Positions 19,464-27,123 of a stretch of DNA of 36,881 nucleotides are shown here, one piece after another. Source of the DNA: Syntrophaceae bacterium. GTDB taxonomy: Bacteria; Desulfobacterota; Syntrophia; Syntrophales; UBA5619. The stretch lies in the NCBI GenBank assembly GCA_003141195.1, contig PLLC01000093.1, positions 18,443 to 55,323 of the forward strand, written 5' to 3'. Made by a program: the position numbers and the translations under genes. The first letter of the stretch is position 1, and each line of letters opens with the position of its first letter. The notes under the pieces were generated by a model. It was given only the letters and a program-made list of their open reading frames with translations. It searched no databases and was not told where the DNA came from.

Positions 19464-19796
19464 ATGAGATTCTTTCGGTCAACATGGTTACAGAGAATCT
19501 TGCTTTTCGTATTGCTGGTCTTGCTGAGCGCAGGTCCCTGTGGTTTTATTGAACAACAGGGGGATCGAAAAGACGAATTCGTCATCCATGCCACGCAGTT
19601 CCTACCCGAACTCAGTTCCATCCTCCAGCAGCCTCAGATCAATTATGGTTTTGATGTCGTCCACGTTTCGGTAGTAACGATTTTCAATAAGATCACTTCA
19701 GACGATTACATTCCGGGAACATCTTGTGATCCTCTTTCCGCCGATCTTCTAACCTATCTTTGTCGGGGTCCCCCTCACCTCATTACCATTCTGTAA
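19464..19796 (+). CDS. Hypothetical protein with N-terminal hydrophobic segment
   Basis: 110 aa; RSTWLQRILLFVLLVLLSAGPCG signal-like N-terminus; SD-like GAGGAA upstream; no homology recognised. Confidence 0.3.
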   Translation: MRFFRSTWLQRILLFVLLVLLSAGPCGFIEQQGDRKDEFVIHATQFLPELSSILQQPQINYGFDVVHVSVVTIFNKITSDDYIPGTSCDPLSADLLTYLCRGPPHLITIL

Positions 19797-19963
19797 ATAT
19801 CCAGTGGACAAAACGGGAGTAACCCTCCCGGAAATTTCCTTTCCAACCGGATCTCTCGGGCAGGTGGCTCGCAGGTTGTAGTCTGGGATCGGGATACTTA
19901 GGAGGGAAACCCCCTTTTTATTGATACATGTCAACAAATAATAATTCGAGAAAGGAGTTAATC

Positions 19964-20326
19964 ATGGATAAACTTTTCAAATTAATAGGCATTTTATTCG
20001 TGCTTTCTCTATTGGCCTTGCCACTGACTGGGTGCGACAACCCCCCTTGGGAGGGTGGGATGATTCTAAATCTGAAGGTAGACACGCCTCGGGATGGCAC
20101 CACTGTTACTACGTCCACGGTAACGGTAAGCGGCCGCGTGAGTGGAACCCAAAGTGCAGGGGCAAGCGTGAGAATTAATGACGCAGACGTGCCTGTTAAG
20201 GACGGCAAGTTCTCCACCAATGTCACGCTGACCGAGGGCAAAAATGTCATTAATATTGTCGCTAAAGTTGATCAGGCCAAGCCAAATGAGACAGTGACTG
20301 TCACCTATGTCCCGGCTAAACAGTAG
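19964..20326 (+). CDS. Small lipoprotein with Ig-like/beta-sandwich repeat-type domain
   Basis: Start MDKLFKLIGILFVLSLLALPLTGCDNP with lipobox LPLTGC; DTPRDGTTVTTSTVTVSGRVSG...VRINDADVPVKDGKFSTNVTLTEGKNVINIVAKV is typical of secreted beta-sandwich domains; SD AAAGGAG. Confidence 0.75.
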   Translation: MDKLFKLIGILFVLSLLALPLTGCDNPPWEGGMILNLKVDTPRDGTTVTTSTVTVSGRVSGTQSAGASVRINDADVPVKDGKFSTNVTLTEGKNVINIVAKVDQAKPNETVTVTYVPAKQ

Positions 20327-20398
20327 ACTGGCACGTTTGACCATGTACATACGATCAAGTGATTATCGCTGAAGAACAATATCCGGGAGGATAAATCA

Positions 20399-20716
20399 AT
20401 GAACTGGATGTTTTGGAAAAGTGAGGGTCAGACCAAGAGGCTTCCGGGTCCAAAAGAACCCCCCCAACAAGTTGTCAACTATCTGGTGACAAATGCAAAA
20501 ATGTCTCCCGATCTGGTCTGGCGTCTGAAAGCAGTGACTATTCCCCGGTCAGATGAGAAAGATGTGATCGACGTCCGGGTGTACGACAGTAACGTTACGG
20601 AGCGCAATGGCGTCAAGGTGATAAACTATCATTCCTTAGATGATCATTCTGCCCTCGTAATTTTCGATGGCTGGTACAACAAAGTAACCCATGCTGTCGA
20701 TAAAAAGAAATTATAA
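20399..20716 (+). CDS. Small protein of unknown function (paralog of 34101..34433)
   Basis: 105 aa; shares FWK, PD.VW.LK.V, RV.D, VKV.N..SLD.H and a Trp/Gly-rich end with the ORF at 34101..34433; SD GGGAGG upstream. Confidence 0.75.
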   Translation: MNWMFWKSEGQTKRLPGPKEPPQQVVNYLVTNAKMSPDLVWRLKAVTIPRSDEKDVIDVRVYDSNVTERNGVKVINYHSLDDHSALVIFDGWYNKVTHAVDKKKL

Positions 20717-20819
20717 CAGCATCCAGAAACAACTCGAAGGACAGGAGAATATACCTGCGCTCCTGTCTTGCCTGGATGCTTCATCCTAACCAAGATTTTG
20801 GGGGCGAGTAAGGTGCAAC

Positions 20820-21068
20820 ATGCCGGAAGCAAAGGTCGTTTTGCATTTGATAAGGTCGGAGGATCTTAATCACCACGGGGCTTTGTTCGCCGGACAGATG
20901 GCGAAATGGTTAGTGGAGGCCGGTCTTATGGTAGTGCAAGATCTTTTGTGTGAAATTCATAGAGCATCAAAAAAGGTAGAAAAAAGTCTGAACCCCCAGA
21001 AAAAAATAGTTTCAGCGCAGGGTGATGTATTGATGAAGAAGGTTGACCTGATCTCTGGTCGATCTTGA
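20820..21068 (+). pseudogene. Acyl-CoA thioesterase (hotdog) N-terminal remnant
   Basis: RSEDLNHHGALFAGQMAKWLVEAGLMVV resembles the conserved N-terminal hotdog segment; similarity is lost after ~45 aa and the ORF ends at 82 aa. Confidence 0.5.
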
Positions 21069-21200
21069 CGCCCAGGGGTCCGCTTCCCTGTCGCTGGGGC
21101 TGACAAGGGGCGATCTTACGCCAGGGACCGCGGAAGTCATTCTGGAAAGACATCCGATCCCGGGCGCGCAGAAATAAAGGGGTATGGCAGGGAGGGAATT

Positions 21201-21314
21201 ATGGGATCGAAAACGATGTTATGGGTTGGCGTAGTTATCGTTATAGCGATTTTATTTTTAATCTCATCCGGGTTAATTCCCCGCAGCTTGCTGCGAAAGG
21301 CCTATTCCTTATAG
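21201..21314 (+). CDS. 37-aa putative single-TM microprotein
   Basis: MGSKTMLWVGVVIVIAILFLISSGLIPRSLLRKAYSL with GGGAGG 6 nt upstream; its end overlaps a REP-like repeat. Confidence 0.3.
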   Translation: MGSKTMLWVGVVIVIAILFLISSGLIPRSLLRKAYSL

Positions 21315-21356
21315 ATGCATTTGATACCCCGTAGCTTGCTGCGGGGTAGTTCATTC
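21274..21356. repeat. Two tandem REP-like palindromic units (CCCCGYAGCTTGCTGCG)
   Basis: Unit 1 AATTCCCCGCAGCTTGCTGCGAAAGG; unit 2 GATACCCCGTAGCTTGCTGCGGGGTAGTTCATTC with a 10-bp stem (21326..21347). Confidence 0.7.
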
Positions 21357-21783
21357 TTGTTTCGGAATTAAACGGAGCCGGAGATCCTGTTCCCACGGTT
21401 TGTCAATAATCATCCATTCCGCCACAGAATGAAGAGGCTACTTTTTCAAATTTTTTGAAATTTTTGGGGCATGGGTTTTTATACAGAGGAATAGTAAAAG
21501 GGAAGGCCGGGGGGGTCCTGGGTAAAAAAATCTCTCTCCGGGGAGGCGTGAGTTATAGACGCAGTAACCATAAGAGAGGCTCATACCCCCCTGCATCGCG
21601 TTTCCGGGTCATATGGGCGGTGCTGGTAAAGTAATTCTTTTTTGTGGCAGCTTTCAACCCGAACTGCGGAGGTGTGATCGAAGAAAAAAGGACATGCGCC
21701 GGACCTTGAGTCCACCTACCTATACTGTTCATCGGTGGATATACATCTAAAGTGAGGATTACGGATTGAACTTGATGGAGACA

Positions 21784-22737
21784 CTACCGTGTGGCTTTAA
21801 AGGACCTGCTCTGAACAGTAGCTTGGAGAGAATTCAAAATCTCCTCACATTGGGCGGCTACTTTCCGTTTCTGGCCCAGGGAGAGTTGCAGTGATTTTAT
21901 ATTTGTGTTCATCCTAGATAATCTGACCACTTCCTTATGCACCTCCATAAATTTCGAAAAGGCTAACAAAGAGTCACTAAAGATGATCCTGCCATGCTGG
22001 TTGGTAAGACGGGAAAGGTTGCTTAATGCATTGCGGACCTTTTTTTCATTCATGCCCATGAGGTTTTCCAGTTCGTCCATTTTCTTATCTTGAGCCTCAT
22101 TAATGTGCGGGGCTTCGAGGCTGTAAATCATAAATGCAGCGGTAGCAGCCTGATAGGCTAACTTTGCCATCTGCGCCCGTTCACCGTCAGATATAGGGAT
22201 ATCCATCAACTCAGATAAGAGTCGCTCGAAGTTTGCTATGGCTTGGGCGGCTGCGGTATAGGATAAATTTGCTGCTTTGATATTGGTATTCTCTACCGCT
22301 AGGGATAACAGTTCCTTGTCGATTACCCGGAAATTATTCCAATTATCACTGAATTCTTTCAGCAAATTCATCTCTTTGTCTATTTCTGCCGCATCTATCA
22401 GGCCTTTCAGTTCATGGTAATCTCGCTCGACGGCATCAGAACTCTTGCGCGATTGCTCGGCTAAGTCCTTCGATTCTTCGTCGGTAATGGCCATTACAGC
22501 GCCCTTTTCCAGGTCAGTCGATTTTAAAAGATTTATTCTCATCCGGGAGACAATTTCCACGACCTTTGTCGTGTTGCTAATGACGGTTTCATACTTGGCA
22601 TTCTGCCCTAGGAATCCTGAGAAGTACAAAACCAGCACTGACAATAGTAATGTAATGATCAGAACCAGGACAATCCGCACGCCGATTCCCGGAGTCTTTC
22701 TCCATGTTTTTAAGTCACTTCGATTTATTTCATCCAT
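21784..22737 (-). CDS. Membrane-anchored helical sensor-like protein (four-helix-bundle/MCP-type sensory region without recognisable output domain)
   Basis: Start chosen at MDEINRSDLKTWRKTPGIGVRIVLVLIITLLLSVLVLYFSGFLG (one TM) followed by ~260 aa of amphipathic helices; no HAMP, MA, HisKA or GGDEF motif seen. Confidence 0.6.
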   Translation of the reverse strand: MDEINRSDLKTWRKTPGIGVRIVLVLIITLLLSVLVLYFSGFLGQNAKYETVISNTTKVVEIVSRMRINLLKSTDLEKGAVMAITDEESKDLAEQSRKSSDAVERDYHELKGLIDAAEIDKEMNLLKEFSDNWNNFRVIDKELLSLAVENTNIKAANLSYTAAAQAIANFERLLSELMDIPISDGERAQMAKLAYQAATAAFMIYSLEAPHINEAQDKKMDELENLMGMNEKKVRNALSNLSRLTNQHGRIIFSDSLLAFSKFMEVHKEVVRLSRMNTNIKSLQLSLGQKRKVAAQCEEILNSLQATVQSRSFKATR

Positions 22738-22904
22738 GTACAAGCATCCCGCCTGACTGATGTTATATCTTTTTGCTGGTGTCGATATTGATCGATAAGG
22801 CATTGCTTTTTCACGATGGGAGTATATGAAGATTGGTCCTGTGTGTCAATTGAATCCTGGGTAGCAAGATTTAAACTTGACAAACCAGGAGACACGAAAT
22901 ATTC

Positions 22905-23040
22905 TCCACAAATGCCGAATCCTGGTATCTTAAGGAGCGGGGGAACCAGACATTTGGGGCGTATCGCCGCATGGCGTAGGGCAACCTCTTCGGTCCGAGC
23001 CCGTCAGCTAACCTCGCAGGCATCGATGAGGAGAACCTTC
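22905..23040 (+). ncRNA. c-di-AMP riboswitch (ydaO-yuaA type)
   Basis: GCCGAATCCT...AAGGAGCGGGGGAACCA...TTTGGGGCGTATC...GTAGGG...GGTCCGAGCCCGTCAGCTAACCTCGCAGGC matches the conserved blocks of the ydaO-yuaA family in order, directly upstream of kup. Confidence 0.9.
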
Positions 23041-23092
23041 CGGATTGATCCAGGAGTTCATCCTACAGTACGATGATTTCGGAGGTTCTTTT

Positions 23093-25030
23093 GTGACATC
23101 CTCGCCCAACCTTAGTAGTGGACCAACTAACTCCGTTCCCGATAAGGAATTTGATCAAAAAAGGCTGAACAGAAAGGTCCTCGCTCTTTCTATCGGCGCC
23201 CTAGGTGTGGTCTATGGAGATTTGGGGACGAGTCCCCTTTATACAATCAGGGAATGCTTCTACGGGACACACGCCATCGCGCCCACAATTGCCGACATAT
23301 TGGGCGCACTCTCGCTTATCTTCTGGACGTTGACCGCTGTCATAAGTATTAAATATGTCGTATTTATCCTCCGGGCAGACAACCGGGGCGAGGGCGGGAT
23401 ATTTGCTCTTCTTGGCCTGATCCCTACATCCGGGAGTAGCATGTCACCCCGAGTCCGCTCGATAGCAATGCTTGCCGGGGTTGTCGGGGCAGGGCTTCTC
23501 TACGGAGACGGCATCATTACTCCTGCCATCACGGTTCTTTCTGCCATTGAAGGGCTTGAGATTGCCACAAAAGCCGCAGCACCCGCGGTGCTGCCCCTTA
23601 CCTGTGTGGTGCTCCTTTTGCTTTTTCTTTTACAACATCAAGGAACCGCGCATATCGGCAAGCTATTCGGCCCGATTATGATGATTTGGTTTATGTCCAT
23701 TGCCGCCCTCGGGCTCGGCCAGATTATTCTTGAGCCACGGGTTTTGTACGCCATCAATCCGCTCTATGCCCTCGATTTCTTCGCGCATAACGGGCTTCAC
23801 GGGATAGTCGTTCTCGGTTCAGTCGTTCTCTGTATTACCGGCGGTGAGGCGCTCTACGCGGATCTTGGGCATTTCGGACGGCATGCTATAAGGTTCGCCT
23901 GGTTTTGGTTCGTCTATCCTGCTTTGCTCCTCAACTACTTCGGTCAGGGCGCTCTGTTGCTTGGACATCCTGAGATGAATATCAACCCCTTCTATGGAAC
24001 AGTGCCGAGGTTTCTCCTTTATCCCATGGTCGGTCTCACAACCATAGCCTCCGTAATAGCCTCTCAGGCCTTGATCTCCGGCGTCTTCTCACTGACGCAG
24101 CAGGCCATTCAGCTTGGCTTCTGTCCCCGTATACACATCGTCCATACATCACAAGATATAAGAGGCCAGATATATATCCCTTCCGTAAACTACGCCCTGA
24201 TGCTCGCCTGCATAGGCGTTGTCATCGGATTCGGCGAATCGAGTGGACTTGCCGGCGCTTACGGAATTGCCGTTACAGGGACCATGACCATCACTTCCTG
24301 CCTCTATTTTCTTGTGCTCACCCGCAACTGGAACTGGTCTCTCTGGAAGGCAGTACCGCTCGTAGGTATCTTCCTATTCTTTGACATTGCCTACTTCGGC
24401 GCAAATCTCCTCAAGGTTGCTACCGGAGGATGGTTTACTCTTCTTGTTGCGGCTCTCATTACAGTTGCCATGACCACCTGGAGGAGGGGGCGGGAAGAAC
24501 TCAAACGCAAACTGCTCGGCGCCAGGTTACCACTGGATCTCTTCATGTCCGATGTGGCAAAGCAAGGCCTGCCGAGAGTATCAGGCACAGCGGTATTCAT
24601 GACCGTGTCTCCTGAGGGAACGCCTCCGACTTTGCTCCACCATGTGAAACATAACCACATGTTGCATGAAAAAGTCGTGCTCCTTTCCATCCAGTCCGCC
24701 GATTTTCCAACTGTCCCAGCTGACGAAAGAGTGCAGGTGGGCGACCTGGGCGATGGCTTCTATCGGGTTGTGGCGCTCTACGGCTTTATGCAGCGGCCTG
24801 ATGTGCCGCAGATCATGAAAATCGCCGCCCGCCATGGACTTATGGCCGAACCTTTAACCACGACCTATTATCTAGGCAGAGAGACGCTTCTTACCATCGG
24901 CGACTCCAAGATGATGCGCTGGCGCAAGGCCCTTTTTGCCTTAATGTCGAGAAATGCAGGAAATCCAACCGCTTATTTCAAACTTCCGGCCAACCGGGTG
25001 GTGGAGTTCGGCACTCAGATAGAGTTGTAG
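23093..25030 (+). CDS. kup: Kup-family potassium transporter
   Basis: LSIGALGVVYGDLGTSPLYTIRECFYG, NRGEGGIFALLGLI and GDGIITPAITVLSAIEGLE are Kup hallmarks. GTG start at 23093 preceded by GGAGG; the upstream TTG start at 23045 overlaps the riboswitch region. Confidence 0.95.
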   Translation: MTSSPNLSSGPTNSVPDKEFDQKRLNRKVLALSIGALGVVYGDLGTSPLYTIRECFYGTHAIAPTIADILGALSLIFWTLTAVISIKYVVFILRADNRGEGGIFALLGLIPTSGSSMSPRVRSIAMLAGVVGAGLLYGDGIITPAITVLSAIEGLEIATKAAAPAVLPLTCVVLLLLFLLQHQGTAHIGKLFGPIMMIWFMSIAALGLGQIILEPRVLYAINPLYALDFFAHNGLHGIVVLGSVVLCITGGEALYADLGHFGRHAIRFAWFWFVYPALLLNYFGQGALLLGHPEMNINPFYGTVPRFLLYPMVGLTTIASVIASQALISGVFSLTQQAIQLGFCPRIHIVHTSQDIRGQIYIPSVNYALMLACIGVVIGFGESSGLAGAYGIAVTGTMTITSCLYFLVLTRNWNWSLWKAVPLVGIFLFFDIAYFGANLLKVATGGWFTLLVAALITVAMTTWRRGREELKRKLLGARLPLDLFMSDVAKQGLPRVSGTAVFMTVSPEGTPPTLLHHVKHNHMLHEKVVLLSIQSADFPTVPADERVQVGDLGDGFYRVVALYGFMQRPDVPQIMKIAARHGLMAEPLTTTYYLGRETLLTIGDSKMMRWRKALFALMSRNAGNPTAYFKLPANRVVEFGTQIEL

Positions 25031-25103
25031 TATCGATGTCATATCCTCAAAACACTCCTCGTCCATTGAGTCGAGTAGACCGGTTTTCTCCCAGTATTAC
25101 ACT

Positions 25104-25215
25104 TGACGACCTCGTAAAAAGTCGGAAAATGACCCTTTTTGAAAATTCGCACCTAATAATTACAGCAAGTTACAGAGCTACATTTGGCAAATTTTGACTT
25201 TTTACGAGCTCGTCA
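25104..25215. mobile_element. MITE-like element, 112 bp, 20-bp terminal inverted repeats
   Basis: TGACGACCTCGTAAAAAGTC (25104-25123) versus GACTTTTTACGAGCTCGTCA (25196-25215): 19/20 inverted match; flanked by CACT on both sides (possible 4-bp TSD). Confidence 0.65.
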
Positions 25216-25394
25216 CACTTGACTTCAGTCAATATTGAATACCGTTTGAAATAAAGTATGTCTGAGAAAATTGCAGAATGCTGCCTTACAGGAAGTTGTC
25301 CGTATCAATCCTGCCTCATCAGCCATCCACTCGGGCCTTCTGAAAAATCTTGCTGGGCTACAATTCCTTCCTGCCTAACCCCTGTCAAAAGTCA

Positions 25395-25416
25395 GCTGAT
25401 CCTTTATCCGATCAGC
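25395..25416 (-). terminator. Possible hairpin terminator at the end of the HU-SelW transcript
   Basis: Minus strand GCTGATC-GGATAAAG-GATCAGC (7-bp stem) overlapping the stop codon, then TGACTTTTG; T-run weak. Confidence 0.35.
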
Positions 25417-25628
25417 CTGGAGATTTCTCCATCACTGGGGAATCGCTGACCTTTAGTATTCAGCTTAGAGTAGATCAACTTGCCGTTACATTTTACATCA
25501 AAGATACCGCCACCGCCTTCGATCAATTTGATAATTGAGTCAGGATAATTTGCCTTCAATTCTGCCTCCACACGGGAAGCTTGAGGCAGATAGTTTCAAA
25601 CGCCACAATATTCAATAAAAATGTTCAT
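25404..25628 (-). CDS. SelW/SelT/SelH (Rdx) family selenoprotein, in-frame UGA decoded as Sec (CxxU)
   Basis: Manual translation: MNIFIEYCGVUNYLPQASRVEAELKANYPDSIIKLIEGGGGIFDVKCNGKLIYSKLNTKGQRFPSDGEISRLIG*; UGA at 25596-25598 falls at the second redox residue of the CxxC/CxxU motif; SD GGAGG 5 nt before ATG. Not in the ORF track because of the in-frame TGA. Confidence 0.88.
25561..25590 (-). promoter_or_regulatory. Candidate bacterial SECIS hairpin
   Basis: Minus strand TCTGCCTC-AAGCTTCCCGTGTG-GAGGCAGA, perfect 8-bp stem starting 5 nt after the UGA codon. Confidence 0.6.
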
Positions 25629-25637
25629 AACGCCTCC

Positions 25638-25913
25638 TCAACCATTCACTCTATCCTTCAATTCCCTCCCCACCTTGAAAAACGGCAACCTCTTGGAGTC
25701 CACCTGAGTCTTGGCACCGGTTTTTGGATTCCTTCCCGCATAGCTGCCATATTCTCTCACGGTGAAGCTCCCGAATCCCCTGATTTCAATCCTACCGCCC
25801 TTCTTGAGAGTATCGGTGAAACCGTCAAAGACCATGTTGACGATCTCAGATGCATTATTTTCAGTCAGGTTTTCTTTGGTGGATAAAGCGTCGATCAGAT
25901 CGGACTTGTTCAT
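25638..25913 (-). CDS. HU/IHF family DNA-binding protein
   Basis: 91 aa; MNKSDLIDALSTKENLTENNASEIVNMVFDGFTDTLKKGGRIEIRGFGSFTVREYGSYAGRNPKTGAKTQVDSKRLPFFKVGRELKDRVNG. Confidence 0.95.
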   Translation of the reverse strand: MNKSDLIDALSTKENLTENNASEIVNMVFDGFTDTLKKGGRIEIRGFGSFTVREYGSYAGRNPKTGAKTQVDSKRLPFFKVGRELKDRVNG

Positions 25914-26132
25914 GTGTGTGGCTCCTCCGTGAAATTTGAATAGAAAGACGTCTCTGGAAGATGCAAGGGTCTATTGCCGTTGGAATCAATATACCGGGAT
26001 TTAAATGGAAATCAATAGCATTATTGAAAATCTTTAGGAAGAGCTTCTAATAACAGTGCCCCGTCCCGTTTTCGTCATAATCACTCCCTAAATCCATTAT
26101 ATCCCCCCCGCCTCTACATATATTACTTTATT

Positions 26133-26177
26133 GAAATGACTGTCATTTTAAATGTCATGTGATTCATCAGTCATTTC
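26133..26177. repeat. Nested inverted repeat, possible operator
   Basis: GAAATGACTG (26133-26142) / CAGTCATTTC (26168-26177), perfect 10-bp arms; also inner palindrome AAATGAC-T-GTCATTT (26134-26148). Confidence 0.5.
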
Positions 26178-26254
26178 CACATATCCCCATCATCCCCTAA
26201 TCCACCAAGCACCCAATCCCCTTCATAACCCTTCAACAAACGGAGGAACCATGC

Positions 26255-26761
26255 ATGGAAACCGCCGACCAAGAAATCAGGAGAGAAAAAGTATTAATCC
26301 CGAGTGAGATGAGCAGAACAGAAATAATGCAAAAGTACGGTGTCTCGCCATCATGCGCATATGCTGCCATGAAGAAAGGCTGGCTAATCAAAAATTACAG
26401 CCGAAACCAGATCATCATCGACCGTGACCATTTCAACCCAGCGGTTTGCTACTCCATCGCCAAGCAAGTTTTCTGGAAAAAGTTTCGTTGGAATCCAGTC
26501 GCCATCTCCATCAAGGAAGACCTGATCCAGGAAGCGGTTTCACTCATGTTCATGCAAAGCGGAAAGATCAAGGCAGGCGCCAATGAGAAATACAACGATC
26601 GATATGGGTTCTGGTGGTGCGCCTACAATGCGATGCTGGCATATCTCAAGAAATGGATCAACCAGACCGAGCACGATGTGGAGCTCCAAGACGAACTCCA
26701 TCCGATGATGTTCAATGGAAATCGAAGATGGTCACCGGAATACGGATGGGGCTATTGTTGA
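26255..26761 (+). CDS. Hypothetical protein, possible N-terminal HTH
   Basis: 168 aa; MSRTEIMQKYGVSPSCAYAAMKKGW resembles an HTH; AT-richer than neighbours and next to IS remnants. Confidence 0.55.
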   Translation: METADQEIRREKVLIPSEMSRTEIMQKYGVSPSCAYAAMKKGWLIKNYSRNQIIIDRDHFNPAVCYSIAKQVFWKKFRWNPVAISIKEDLIQEAVSLMFMQSGKIKAGANEKYNDRYGFWWCAYNAMLAYLKKWINQTEHDVELQDELHPMMFNGNRRWSPEYGWGYC

Positions 26762-26925
26762 GATGGGTAACGGGGGGGATTAACCAGAGGGCCAGAGTGC
26801 ATGATCAATATCGGGGATAAGACGGAAGGGGATTATCTTTGCTTATTGAACGTGCCCTGGCCCTCTGTCTTGGGATGGGGATGGGGAGGGGGAGATGATG
26901 AGGGGATTTCTGTGTGGGCTATTTT

Positions 26926-27123
26926 TTTGAACCGAACAGAGATCTTCTACACCCTGAGAGAAGCACAGGTGCTGATTGAAAAATGGCGATTGGAATACAA
27001 CACGTTCAGGCCACACAGCTCCTTGAATTACCGCCCTCCGGCACCAGAGGCGTATCTGCATTGAGAAATAAAAATTGGCAGAATTCTAACTTTAAATGTG
27101 GTACATGTTCTGGGGGCAGGTCA
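26926..27123 (+). mobile_element. IS3-family transposase C-terminal remnant and putative right end
   Basis: FLNRTEIFYTLREAQVLIEKWRLEYNTFRPHSSLNYRPPAPEAYLH is the typical C-terminus of IS3-family OrfB (stop ends 27064); TGGGGGCAGGTCA at 27111-27123 resembles an IS3-type terminal sequence. Confidence 0.8.

Noticed and set aside
25258-25886. Plus-strand ORFs across 25258-25886
   Set aside because: They are antisense to the selenoprotein and HU genes on the minus strand.
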